Both the position numbers and the translations under genes were made by a program. Source: Streptococcus henryi DSM 19005 (GTDB lineage Bacteria; Bacillota; Bacilli; Lactobacillales; Streptococcaceae). From it: a stretch of 64,000 nt of DNA. The notes under the pieces were generated by a model that saw nothing but the letters and a program-made list of their open reading frames with translations, was not told the DNA's origin and did not search any database. Location: NCBI RefSeq assembly GCF_000376985.1, contig NZ_AQYA01000036.1, positions 156,348-220,347 of the forward strand, written 5' to 3'. How positions within the stretch are numbered: the stretch's first letter is position 1; each line of letters begins with the position of its first letter. This document shows, piece after piece, positions 8,809 through 17,763 of this stretch.

Positions 8809-8837
8809 ATTATAATGTAACCGTTTACTTTTTGCAA
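8809..8837 (-). promoter_or_regulatory. Promoter of the five-peptide transcript
   Basis: On the minus strand -35 TTGCAA (8832-8837), 17-base spacer, -10 TATAAT (8809-8814). The predicted start near 8802 gives a transcript of roughly 960 bases to the terminator at 7844. Confidence 0.8.
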
Positions 8838-8937
8838 GAGAAAACTTTATTTTTGTTTTATTTTTTTATTTATCTTTGGGATTACCTATCAGTGAGTAAA
8901 ATAGAGTTTCTGGTCTTTAAATTTTTTAAAAGCACGA

Positions 8938-8957
8938 AACTCTGTTACAATAGTAAC
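8938..8957 (+). promoter_or_regulatory. Extended -10 promoter of mutY, probably leaderless
   Basis: TGTTACAAT (TGn plus TACAAT, 8943-8951) ends six bases before the mutY ATG at 8958, so transcription should begin at or next to the start codon. No Shine-Dalgarno sequence exists upstream. Confidence 0.55.
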
Positions 8958-10106
8958 ATGTTAGATTTTAAAGATTACGGCATAGAAATGTGGGATGACA
9001 ATAAAATTTCATCATTCCGTCGTACCTTGTTAGCATGGTACGATAATGAAAAACGAGATCTCCCATGGAGACGGACTAAAAACCCTTATCACATCTGGGT
9101 ATCTGAAATAATGTTGCAGCAAACTCAAGTTGTGACAGTTATCCCCTACTACGAGCGCTTCTTAGATTGGTTTCCTACTATTGAGAAATTAGCTAACGCC
9201 CCTGAACAACAATTATTAAAGGCTTGGGAAGGATTGGGCTACTACTCAAGAGTCCGTAATATGCAGAAAGCAGCGCAGCAAATCATGACTGATTTCGATG
9301 GGACATTCCCATCGACTCACTCCGATATTTCAAAATTGAAAGGGATTGGCCCTTATACTGCTGGTGCTATAGCATCAATTGCCTTTAACCTTCCTGAACC
9401 TGCAGTTGATGGAAATGTGATGCGTGTCATGGCGCGCTTATTTGAAATTAACTATGATGTTGGTGAACCCAAGAATCGCAAGATCTTCCAAGCTGTCATG
9501 GAAAAACTCATTGATCCAGACCGCCCCGGAGATTTTAATCAAGCATTGATGGATTTAGGAACTGATATTGAATCAGCAAAGAATCCGAGACCAGATGAGA
9601 GTCCAATTCGCTTTTTTTGCGCTGCCTATTTAAATGGGACATATGATAAGTACCCTATTAAGGCTCCTAAAAAGAAACCTAAACCTATACAAATTCAGGC
9701 ATTTATTATACAAAATGAAGACGGTGAGTTTCTTATCGATAAAAATAATGACGGTCGACTTCTAGGTGGATTTTGGTCTTTTCCTATTATGGAAACTGAC
9801 TTCCTTGGACAACAACTTGATTTATTCGAAAATGATAGCTCCGTGCTTGAAACCCTTTCGAAAAAAACAATTTTCGAGCAAGAGTACAATCTCAAACCAG
9901 TTTGGTCTGAGCAATACTTTACTCCTGTAAAACACACTTTTAGTCATCAAAAATGGACAATTGAGATGGTGGAAGGACTTTCTAAAAAAGCTCCGCTATT
10001 GCCCTCAAAAGATCTCCTATGGGTTACACCTCAAGATTTTGATAAATTCCCTATGGCTACACCACAAAAGAAAATGGTTCAGGAACTTTTCAAAAATAAA
10101 AAATAA
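8958..10106 (+). CDS. mutY: Adenine DNA glycosylase MutY lacking the iron-sulfur cluster ligands
   Basis: Removes adenine mispaired with 8-oxoguanine. I choose ATG 8958 (MLDFKDYGIEMWDD, 383 aa); an upstream in-frame ATG at 8832 would add 42 residues unlike any MutY and would lie before the promoter. Visible are LPWRRTKNPYHIWVSEIMLQQTQV, the helix-hairpin-helix LKGIGPYTAGAI and catalytic Asp in VDGNVMRV. The C-terminal 8-oxoG-recognition (NUDIX-like) domain has HTFSHQKW. The Fe-S loop is degenerate: in the C-x6-C-x2-C-x5-C region only the last Cys (FFCAAY) remains, the others being Glu, Pro and Ser. Cluster-less MutY proteins are known in some lactic acid bacteria. It is divergent from the peptide array. 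Confidence 0.95.
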   Translation: MLDFKDYGIEMWDDNKISSFRRTLLAWYDNEKRDLPWRRTKNPYHIWVSEIMLQQTQVVTVIPYYERFLDWFPTIEKLANAPEQQLLKAWEGLGYYSRVRNMQKAAQQIMTDFDGTFPSTHSDISKLKGIGPYTAGAIASIAFNLPEPAVDGNVMRVMARLFEINYDVGEPKNRKIFQAVMEKLIDPDRPGDFNQALMDLGTDIESAKNPRPDESPIRFFCAAYLNGTYDKYPIKAPKKKPKPIQIQAFIIQNEDGEFLIDKNNDGRLLGGFWSFPIMETDFLGQQLDLFENDSSVLETLSKKTIFEQEYNLKPVWSEQYFTPVKHTFSHQKWTIEMVEGLSKKAPLLPSKDLLWVTPQDFDKFPMATPQKKMVQELFKNKK

Positions 10107-10148
10107 ATTAAAAAATGATATAATAAAATAAAAAGTGGAGGTAATTTT

Positions 10149-10670
10149 ATGAAAAAAATGTCACTGTTAAGTGTTTCTTTACTTGCTTTGCTTCTCCTTA
10201 GCGCTTGTAAACCAACGGAGAAAGAAAGTAAACAAGACTCCAGTAGCTCTCAAACTAGTCAAATTTCTACTAGCCAGACTGACTCAACTGATGCAGATGT
10301 AGAAACAAATAGCAGCAATGAGACTAGTAATCAAGAAGTGCCTTCAGCTAGTTTAGATCTTCAAGCAATTGCAAATCAAGACTTTTCTAGCATTGCTGGT
10401 TCATATGAGGCTAGCGGTGGCAACTACATCATCAATACTGATGGAAGTTTTACCTATAGCAAATCTGATGGAGATTTAACCTTCCCTATTACAGACGGGA
10501 AGGTGGAAAATGGTATGGCTGTGCTATCTTCCAACAACTTTACATTTTATGTCATACCGGCTGGTGTGGACTCACCCGTATCAGTACCAGACTTTTTAGG
10601 CACTGATGATAACACAAGAGATCGTGTCATAATTGATGGTGAAGGTATGAACCTTTTCTTTCTTAATTAA
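10149..10670 (+). CDS. DUF6287-type lipoprotein
   Basis: Surface lipoprotein of unknown function, 173 residues. Signal peptide with lipobox LLSAC (Cys20) and a Ser/Thr/Gln-rich linker to about residue 70. A short C-terminal domain then starts LDLQAIANQDFSSIAGSYEASGGNYI, resembling the small DUF6287 module found in many streptococcal lipoproteins. Ribosome-binding site GTGGAGG. It follows mutY by 42 bases and ends at a terminator; whether it shares mutY's transcript is unclear. Family assignment is from memory of the motif. Confidence 0.75.
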   Translation: MKKMSLLSVSLLALLLLSACKPTEKESKQDSSSSQTSQISTSQTDSTDADVETNSSNETSNQEVPSASLDLQAIANQDFSSIAGSYEASGGNYIINTDGSFTYSKSDGDLTFPITDGKVENGMAVLSSNNFTFYVIPAGVDSPVSVPDFLGTDDNTRDRVIIDGEGMNLFFLN

Positions 10671-10673
10671 ATT

Positions 10674-10705
10674 AATAAGGGACTGAATATTTTCAGCCCC
10701 TTATT
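10674..10705. terminator. Bidirectional terminator between lipoprotein and alcohol dehydrogenase genes
   Basis: AATAAGGGACTGA pairs with TCAGCCCCTTATT, with A and T runs on the two sides; serves the convergent genes. Confidence 0.8.
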
Positions 10706-10721
10706 TTATGCCATCTTATTT

Positions 10722-11765
10722 TTAATCTGAAACAACTAACATTGATTTAATAGTTTTGCGGTCTGCCATATCTTGGTAGGCTTGGTTGATATCAGCAAGG
10801 TCGTAGGTATCCGTAAAGACGCGACCTGGATTGATGTCCCCGTCAAGCACAGCTTTTAGCAAGGTTTGTTTGACATAGGTCGTTACTGATGCTGGACCGC
10901 CACCGATAGTGGTGTTTTGTCCGAATGTTGAACCGATAGCGCGATTGCCATAGTGTGGTACCCCAACGAAACCAACACGTCCGCCATTATGAAGAACTCC
11001 GAGAGCTTGCTCAATGGCTGCTTCTGTTCCTACGCATTCAAGCGCAGCATCCGCTCCTCCGCCGAGGATTTCACGAACCTTGGCAATCCCTTCTTCACCG
11101 CGTTCTGCTACGACAGCGGTAGCTCCTGAAGAAAGAGCCATTTGCTGACGGTCTTCATGACGGCTCATGAGCACAATCTGAGAAGCTCCGCGCATTTTTG
11201 CCGCAATAACCGCGCATTGACCAACGGCACCATCACCGATAACAACAACCTTATCACCAACTTGGACATTTGCAGTTCGCGCAGCATGGTAGCCTGTTGG
11301 CATAACATCAGCAAGGGTAAGGAGTGATTTAATCATACCTTCTGAATAATCTGATGGTTGGCCCGGAACTTTAATTAAAGCCCAGTCAGCATAGTGGAAA
11401 CGGATATACTCAGATTGGTAACCATTACCAAAGTTGCTGCCAATATGATTATCACAAGAACCATCAAAACCAGCACGACAAGCGTCACATTGGCCACAGC
11501 CATGAGTGAATGGCACGATAACAAAGTCACCAGGTTTCACTGTATTAATAGCAGAGCCTACTTCTTCGACGATACCAAGCGCTTCATGCCCTGAATTGGT
11601 TGAATGCTCAGCCTTGTTGTCACCGTGAGAATAAGACCAAAGGTCAGAACCACATACACAAGCACGAACGACTTTTACGACAACATCGTCATCCGCTTGA
11701 AGACTTGGTTTAGCAACTTCTTCGATAATCATAGAACCAGCTTTTTCAAAAATAGCAGTTTTCAT
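10722..11765 (-). CDS. Zinc-dependent medium-chain alcohol dehydrogenase
   Basis: NAD(P)-dependent oxidoreductase of the MDR superfamily, 347 residues. Catalytic zinc ligands are visible in CVCGSD (about Cys38) and GHEALG (His58 region). Structural zinc cysteines occur in CGQCDACRAGFDGSC, and a Rossmann motif GDGAVGQ near 177. The tail TIKSMLVVSD is typical. Ribosome-binding site CGGAGG. Its promoter has a 19-base spacer with a MerR-type operator matching that of the MerR gene at 53.4-53.9 kb. Regulation by an NmlR/AdhR-like sensor would suggest a role in aldehyde or electrophile detoxification; the substrate is not readable from sequence. Confidence 0.88.
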   Translation of the reverse strand: MKTAIFEKAGSMIIEEVAKPSLQADDDVVVKVVRACVCGSDLWSYSHGDNKAEHSTNSGHEALGIVEEVGSAINTVKPGDFVIVPFTHGCGQCDACRAGFDGSCDNHIGSNFGNGYQSEYIRFHYADWALIKVPGQPSDYSEGMIKSLLTLADVMPTGYHAARTANVQVGDKVVVIGDGAVGQCAVIAAKMRGASQIVLMSRHEDRQQMALSSGATAVVAERGEEGIAKVREILGGGADAALECVGTEAAIEQALGVLHNGGRVGFVGVPHYGNRAIGSTFGQNTTIGGGPASVTTYVKQTLLKAVLDGDINPGRVFTDTYDLADINQAYQDMADRKTIKSMLVVSD

Positions 11766-11805
11766 TTATTTTCCTCCGTATTTAAAGTTAGCATTAATTA
11801 TTCTT

Positions 11806-11836
11806 ATTATACTACTTGTAGTCAACTATAAGTCAA
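11806..11836 (-). promoter_or_regulatory. MerR-type promoter and operator of the alcohol dehydrogenase gene
   Basis: On the minus strand -35 TTGACT (11831-11836), 19-base spacer, -10 TATAAT (11806-11811). The spacer holds the near-palindrome ACTTGTAGTCAACTATAAGT (plus strand, 11814-11833), matching 16 of 20 bases of the operator at 53913-53932. Confidence 0.75.
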
Positions 11837-11931
11837 GAAAAAATATTCTAGGCTATCTACATACTAGGCTATCTCGGTAGTTATATCAGCAAACTCGAAA
11901 ATAGATAATTTAAAACAATAGAGATTAATTG

Positions 11932-11962
11932 CAAAAAGCCTAGCTTTAAAAAAGCTAAGCTT
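11932..11962 (-). terminator. Terminator of trxA
   Basis: Imperfect stem GCTTAGCTTT/AAAGCTAGGC on the minus strand followed by five T, just downstream of the trxA stop. Confidence 0.75.
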
Positions 11963-11973
11963 CTAAATCATTA

Positions 11974-12288
11974 TTAGCTTAATTCTTCAACAATTGCTTT
12001 AAGCTGAGCTTTAGTGTGAACACCTGCAACTTGTTTTACAACTTCTCCATCTTTTTTGAAAAGAAGTGTTGGAATAGACATAATGCCAAATTTTTGAGCA
12101 GTTTCAGGGTTTTCATCCACATCAATCTTAACGATTTTAAGTTCATCTTCGCTCAATTCTCCTGCCAATTGATCAAGAATAGGTGCTTGCATCAAACATG
12201 GACCACACCAAGTTGCCCAAAAGTCAACAAGGACAAGTCCTTCTGCTGTTTCTGCTTCAAAAGTTTTATCAGTCACGATATGTGCCAT
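11974..12288 (-). CDS. trxA: Thioredoxin
   Basis: Small cytoplasmic dithiol reductase, 104 residues from MAHIVTDKTF. The start at 12288 has GGAGAA 6 bases upstream; an upstream ATG at 12306 is less likely. Active site WCGPC lies in FWATWCGPCLMQAP; the residue after CGPC is Leu rather than the common Lys. The cis-Pro motif SIPTLLFKKDG is present, as is the C-terminal helix. Monocistronic with its own terminator. Confidence 0.96.
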   Translation of the reverse strand: MAHIVTDKTFEAETAEGLVLVDFWATWCGPCLMQAPILDQLAGELSEDELKIVKIDVDENPETAQKFGIMSIPTLLFKKDGEVVKQVAGVHTKAQLKAIVEELS

Positions 12289-12483
12289 AAGATTTCTCCG
12301 TTTCATCTAGTTTATAAAGATATTTTACGCGAAAAGAGTCTTTTAGGCAAATAATTGCTACGTGTTTTAAATTACCAAAGAACTATGACCAAAACACTTT
12401 ATTAATCTTTACATCTGATATCAAAAAAATGCACATAAAGTCAAATGCATTCTGTAACCTGATTATTTCCTATATAATTTCAA

Positions 12484-12526
12484 AAAACCTTGTCTATCTC
12501 AATAAACATTGATTCGACAAGGTTTT
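12484..12526 (-). terminator. Terminator of the rfb cluster
   Basis: AAAACCTTGTC pairs with GACAAGGTTTT; T run on the minus-strand side, right after rfbB. Confidence 0.85.
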
Positions 12527-12532
12527 GTTCAA

Positions 12533-13839
<1,307 letters not shown>

Positions 13840-14433
13840 TTACAAATCTTCTTTTTTCAGTGGTTTCACATCTTTAAGCAACGGGTGATTCTTGTCAGCT
13901 TCTGAGACTTCTGCTTCAGCCAAGTTTTCCCATTCAATACCTAGGCTTGGGTCTGCATAGTTAACAAAGGCATATTTAGGTTTGAGCTCTAATGCCCAAT
14001 AGTCATTAACCAAGTAGCTATAGGCTACTTTATCGGACAAGACTTGGAAACCATTAGCAACACCGCGGGGCACAAAGATGCCTTTAGAAGCGTCAATGAT
14101 GGTTTGGTAGGTTTTACCAAAACTTTCTCCTTCACGAAGGTCAACCCAAGTACCGAGAACTTTCCCTTCATCCGCTACTGAGATGTATTTGTCCCAAGGT
14201 TCAGCGTGGAGACCGCGAAGGACATTTTTACGTGAGAAGGAAACATTATTTTGAAGTTTCCCTTCCGAAAAGAAGCTTTCAGGAAAACCGAGTGGCACCA
14301 TCTTTTCTTTCTGGAAGTTTTCTTTAAACCAGCCACGGTTATCGCCGTGAACTGGAATGTCAAACTCTAAGAGACCTGGGATAGCTTCAATTTGGCGAGC
14401 TGCCAGTTCTTTACCGAAAAATTGTTCTGTCAT
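13840..14433 (-). CDS. rfbC: dTDP-4-dehydrorhamnose 3,5-epimerase
   Basis: Third enzyme of the dTDP-rhamnose pathway; cupin-fold epimerase of 197 residues. The catalytic His lies in LRGLHAEPWDKY (about residue 77). Also visible are the substrate-binding GDNRGWFKENF near residue 31 and the catalytic Tyr region KVAYSYLVNDYW. Its ATG overlaps the rfbA stop codon (TAATG), so the two are translationally coupled. Length matches streptococcal homologues. Confidence 0.95.
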   Translation of the reverse strand: MTEQFFGKELAARQIEAIPGLLEFDIPVHGDNRGWFKENFQKEKMVPLGFPESFFSEGKLQNNVSFSRKNVLRGLHAEPWDKYISVADEGKVLGTWVDLREGESFGKTYQTIIDASKGIFVPRGVANGFQVLSDKVAYSYLVNDYWALELKPKYAFVNYADPSLGIEWENLAEAEVSEADKNHPLLKDVKPLKKEDL

Positions 14434-15302
14434 TAAGCTTCTCCAATCAAACGGAGCAAGTATTGTCCGTATTCATTTTTCTTAAGTGGCTGTGCCAATT
14501 CAAAGACTTGTTCTTTGGTGATATAACCCATACGATAGGCAATTTCTTCCAAGTTAGCGATTTGAACATTTTGTAGACGTTGAACGGTTTCAATATATTG
14601 AGAGGCTTCTAAGAGACTTTCGTGTGTTCCCGTATCCAACCAAGCAAATCCACGTCCCATAAGTTCAACAGACAAGTCTCCTCGATCAAGATAAGCTTTG
14701 TTAACGTCGGTGATTTCCAATTCACCACGAGGAGATGGTTTGATATTTTTGGCAATGTTAACCACATCATTATCATAGAAATAAAGACCAGTAACTGCGA
14801 AGTTTGATTTAGGCACTTCTGGTTTTTCTTCGATAGAAATGGCATTCATGTCCTCATCAAATTCAACCACACCAAAGCGTTCTGGGTCTTTAACTTGATA
14901 ACCAAAGACAGTGGCACCCTTTTCTTTAGCTGCTGCACGTTGCAACATTTTAGTCATTCCAGCACCGTGATAGATATTGTCACCAAGAATAAGGGCAACA
15001 TGGTCATTACCAATGAAGTCTTCACCGATAATAAAGGCTTGAGCCAATCCATCTGGACTTGGTTGCTCTGCATATGACAAAGAAATGCCGAGCTCAGATC
15101 CATCGCCAAGCAAATCCTTAAAGCGAGGGAGATCCTGAGGCGTTGAAATAATCAAAATTTCTTTAATCCCAGCCAACATGAGAGTTGATAGGGGATAATA
15201 GATCATAGGCTTGTCATAGATGGGCATGAGCTGTTTGGAAGCGGCGCGAGTCAAGGGATAGAGACGCGTTCCAGAACCTCCTGCTAGAATAATACCTTTC
15301 AT
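14433..15302 (-). CDS. rfbA: Glucose-1-phosphate thymidylyltransferase
   Basis: First enzyme of dTDP-rhamnose synthesis, making dTDP-glucose from dTTP and glucose-1-phosphate. 289 residues with the nucleotidyltransferase signature [11 protein letters not shown] at 8-18 and the catalytic-site segment [20 protein letters not shown] and [19 protein letters not shown] are also present. Ribosome-binding site AAAAGGAGAA. First gene of the rfbA-rfbC-rfbB unit. The 267 bases upstream hold its promoter region and no gene. Confidence 0.97.
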   Translation of the reverse strand: MKGIILAGGSGTRLYPLTRAASKQLMPIYDKPMIYYPLSTLMLAGIKEILIISTPQDLPRFKDLLGDGSELGISLSYAEQPSPDGLAQAFIIGEDFIGNDHVALILGDNIYHGAGMTKMLQRAAAKEKGATVFGYQVKDPERFGVVEFDEDMNAISIEEKPEVPKSNFAVTGLYFYDNDVVNIAKNIKPSPRGELEITDVNKAYLDRGDLSVELMGRGFAWLDTGTHESLLEASQYIETVQRLQNVQIANLEEIAYRMGYITKEQVFELAQPLKKNEYGQYLLRLIGEA

Positions 15303-15537
15303 ATGTGATTCTCCTTTTAAAAAGATATAAAGGGCATTTTAAGCACTAAGCAAAATAGTATTTTTACAATAGAAAAAATTCTCTTGCTAGTCCTAGCCCG
15401 TGTTCAATTTTAATAGTCGCTACCATTTTACCATTTTTTGCAACCACTGTCATTATTTACTGAATTTTGTTTCTCATTGCGGTCAATAGTTCCCTCCTTA
15501 TTAAAATTTTATCAGTTTTTTTCAAGACAAAAACAAA

Positions 15538-15560
15538 AGAAATGCCACCAGGACATTTCT
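15538..15560 (-). terminator. Terminator of DUF2798 gene
   Basis: AGAAATG pairs with CATTTCT across a 9-base loop; a T-rich tract follows on the minus strand. Confidence 0.7.
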
Positions 15561-15569
15561 ATATTAATT

Positions 15570-16076
15570 TTAAATAATAGTAGGTAACTCGTCATCGTCA
15601 TCAAAGTCTTCAACCTTATCTTCTCCAGGAAGTGGTTTTTGAATGTGACCTAAGATAAAACGAGAAATTGGACCAACGATTAAGAAGTTTAATGGCAAAG
15701 CTGCGACAAAGTTGGTAATCCAAGCACGACCATAGACTGGCAATGACAGTGGCACGCGGTTAAACAAGAGTCCATATAGAGACATAAAAGTAACCATAAA
15801 AAGTACCATTGTTCCTGAGATTGCTCCAATTTTCATCCAGCGTTTATCATGTGGGTTGATATGGCTTAAGATAGCAAAAGCAATCTTTTTAGCAATTGGA
15901 CCAACGATAACAACATCAAGCAAGAAGGCAACAATAAACCCAGGGATAAAACCTAAAGCGACGTGTGCCCAAGAAAACTGCCCAGCTACAATTAGGTTCC
16001 AGATACTCATCCCCAAAACCATCATGCTGCACATAAGACAGGTGAAAATTATTGCTTCTTTAAAATTACGAGGCAT
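15570..16076 (-). CDS. DUF2798 family membrane protein
   Basis: 168-residue integral membrane protein of unknown function. It consists of two similar halves, each with two hydrophobic segments (about 9-30, 37-60, 84-108, 118-142). Each half carries the phrase VGPI (IVGPIAKKIAF, IVGPISRFILG) that marks DUF2798. The C-terminus is strongly acidic (EDFDDDDE). Ribosome-binding site AATGGAG. Monocistronic. Confidence 0.75.
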   Translation of the reverse strand: MPRNFKEAIIFTCLMCSMMVLGMSIWNLIVAGQFSWAHVALGFIPGFIVAFLLDVVIVGPIAKKIAFAILSHINPHDKRWMKIGAISGTMVLFMVTFMSLYGLLFNRVPLSLPVYGRAWITNFVAALPLNFLIVGPISRFILGHIQKPLPGEDKVEDFDDDDELPTII

Positions 16077-16223
16077 TTACTTACTCCATTCTAATATATA
16101 GATGCTATTTAAAAGTTTTTTTAAACAACAACAGGAGTTATTCTAGCACAAAAAAAATTTTCGTGTAAGTGAATTTTTTAAAAAATTTCAAAGAAAACGT
16201 TTTCTTCTTCCCTTTTATTTCAT

Positions 16224-16691
16224 CTACAAAATCTGCTCCATGCGTGTTTCTTGGGGCTTTAGCCCCTGTCTTTGGTAAAATCGCAGAGCGCCTAGGTTAT
16301 CATTCCAGACATTAAGCGTTAGGTTATAGCAGCCAATTTCTCTAGCGTAATCAAGAGCAAAGCAATAAAGCTCCTCACCAATCTTCTGGCCACGCGCCGC
16401 CTCATCCACACAAAGATCATCAATAAAAAGCGTCTTATGGACTACTTGAGGAGCTTTTGATTCTTCAATAATTGTAAAGAGATGTCCCAAAACCTGACCT
16501 TGATCATTTTCATAAACAAAAATAGGACGTTGATCATTTTTCACGAGTTCTTCTAGTTCCTGGCGTGTAAATTTACTGCCCTGAGCCTGAAACAAATCAG
16601 GTCTAACCTTATGGTGAACCAATAGAATTTGTCCTAATAGGTTTTCAAGCGCTGGAATATCAGCTGCTACTGCACGTCTAATCGTCATCAT
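16224..16691 (-). CDS. GNAT-family N-acetyltransferase
   Basis: 155-residue protein from MMTIRRAVAADIPAL. I prefer 16691 over an upstream ATG at 16751 because AAGGT lies 6 bases before it and the GNAT fold begins there. Typical elements: TIRRA beta strand, IDDLCVDEAARGQKIGEELY with the acetyl-CoA-binding pattern R-G-x-K-I-G, and the final NLGALRFYQRQGL. It lies 63 bases after the HD-domain gene. The substrate is unknown. Confidence 0.85.
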   Translation of the reverse strand: MMTIRRAVAADIPALENLLGQILLVHHKVRPDLFQAQGSKFTRQELEELVKNDQRPIFVYENDQGQVLGHLFTIIEESKAPQVVHKTLFIDDLCVDEAARGQKIGEELYCFALDYAREIGCYNLTLNVWNDNLGALRFYQRQGLKPQETRMEQIL

Positions 16692-16754
16692 CAGATACCT
16701 TATGTCACAACCTTTGGCTGTGTACAATCCCTTTCTTTTTTCTTGGGGCAATGG

Positions 16755-17408
16755 CTAGCGCTGGCCATCCCATTCCGCGTAAAACTCACTTAAAAAATCT
16801 TCCAAATAAGCATGGCGCTGCTCTGCCATTTTCCGACCATAGTCAGTGTTCATCAAATCCTTAAGTTTCAATAGTTTTTCATAAAAGTGCATGATGGCAG
16901 TATCATCACCCTTACGATAGTCTTCTGCTGTCAGGTTCTCGCGAGCCTGCTTATTGGGATCATGAATCAGTCTTCCCTTGCTGCCAGAATAGGCCATGCA
17001 ACGTGCAATACCGATGGCACCAATGGCGTCCAGCCTATCTGCATCCTGAACAATAAGCCCCTCTAGTGTAGACGGTTTACTTGAACCAGAACCTTTGAAA
17101 GACATGGTGCTAATGATGTCGAGAACCTGCTTGATAGCAATAGCTGTCATTCCATGTTCTGCCATCCAAGTTTGTAAGTTACCCAATTCTTGGTCAGGAT
17201 TGTCGGACAATTTCTCATCAGCCATATCATGCAAAAGAGCAGCCAGTTCACAGATAAAAACATCTGCTCCTTCTACTTGTGCTATGCTGCGAGCAGTGTT
17301 GCGAACCCTAACAATATGCCACCAGTCATGACCACTTGCCTCACCAGACAACCTTGCGGAAACCAGTTCTTCCGCCGCATTTAAAATATCAATCTCTTTA
17401 TCTAACAT
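16755..17408 (-). CDS. HD-domain phosphohydrolase
   Basis: 217-residue metal-dependent phosphohydrolase; start MLDKEIDILNAAEELVSARL. HD-superfamily residues are visible: His of DWWHIVRV, the HD pair in AALLHDMADEK, and the later Asp in VQDADRLDAIGAIGIARC. Relatives of this YedJ/YpgQ-like form hydrolyse nucleotides, but the substrate here is not known. TGCTATAAT ends six bases before ATG, so it is probably transcribed leaderless from its own promoter downstream of the rhodanese operon's terminator. It precedes the GNAT gene. Confidence 0.88.
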   Translation of the reverse strand: MLDKEIDILNAAEELVSARLSGEASGHDWWHIVRVRNTARSIAQVEGADVFICELAALLHDMADEKLSDNPDQELGNLQTWMAEHGMTAIAIKQVLDIISTMSFKGSGSSKPSTLEGLIVQDADRLDAIGAIGIARCMAYSGSKGRLIHDPNKQARENLTAEDYRKGDDTAIMHFYEKLLKLKDLMNTDYGRKMAEQRHAYLEDFLSEFYAEWDGQR

Positions 17409-17409
17409 G

Positions 17410-17418
17410 CCTTTATTA
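17410..17418 (-). promoter_or_regulatory. Extended -10 of the HD-domain gene, probably leaderless
   Basis: On the minus strand TGC-TATAAT followed by AAAGGC and the ATG. The expected start site coincides with the first base of the coding sequence. Confidence 0.5.
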
Positions 17419-17427
17419 TAGCAAAAA

Positions 17428-17450
17428 ACGGCAGGATTTCCTCCCGCCGT
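17428..17450 (-). terminator. Terminator of the rhodanese operon
   Basis: ACGGCGGGA pairs with TCCTGCCGT on the minus strand, followed by six T. Confidence 0.85.
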
Positions 17451-17463
17451 CTGCATCAAATTA

Positions 17464-17763
17464 TTATTTTTCCAAATTTCCTGTCCATGCCACAGTTCCG
17501 CCATCAACATTTGTAACATCGTAGCCTTGGGCATCCAAGAAGGCGCAAGCTTGGGCCGAACGTCCGCCCATTTGGCAGATAATGTGATAAGGCTTATCTG
17601 CTGCCAATTCTGTGTAGCGTCCAGCAAATTCGCTCAAGGGCAGGTTGACTGCACCTGGAACATGACCCGCAGCAAACTCGTCAGCTTCGCGGACATCTAC
17701 CAAATTAACCCCACCTTGATCCAAAAGTCCTTGCAAGTCTGCGATTGAAATGTTTTTAGTCAT
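17464..17763 (-). CDS. Single-domain rhodanese (sulfurtransferase)
   Basis: 99-residue sulfur carrier or persulfide transferase from MTKNISIADLQG. The start at 17763 overlaps the end of the CoA-disulfide reductase gene by 8 bases and has GAGGAGAT just before it, so the two are coupled. The active-site Cys lies in CQMGGRSAQA; the domain starts LVDVREADEFAAGHVPGAVN. It is the last gene of a three-gene unit (rhodanese, CoADR-rhodanese, rhodanese) that faces a CsoR/CstR-like regulator, a context known for persulfide handling in other Bacillota. Confidence 0.9.
   Translation of the reverse strand: MTKNISIADLQGLLDQGGVNLVDVREADEFAAGHVPGAVNLPLSEFAGRYTELAADKPYHIICQMGGRSAQACAFLDAQGYDVTNVDGGTVAWTGNLEK

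Noticed and set aside
8832..8957. Longer MutY N-terminus starting at 8832
   Set aside because: The extra 42 residues do not resemble MutY, and the extended -10 promoter lies inside this stretch.
11850..11880. Short tandem repeat CTAGGCTATCT (two copies) upstream of the alcohol dehydrogenase gene
   Set aside because: Only two copies of 11 bases, outside the promoter; too little to support a feature.
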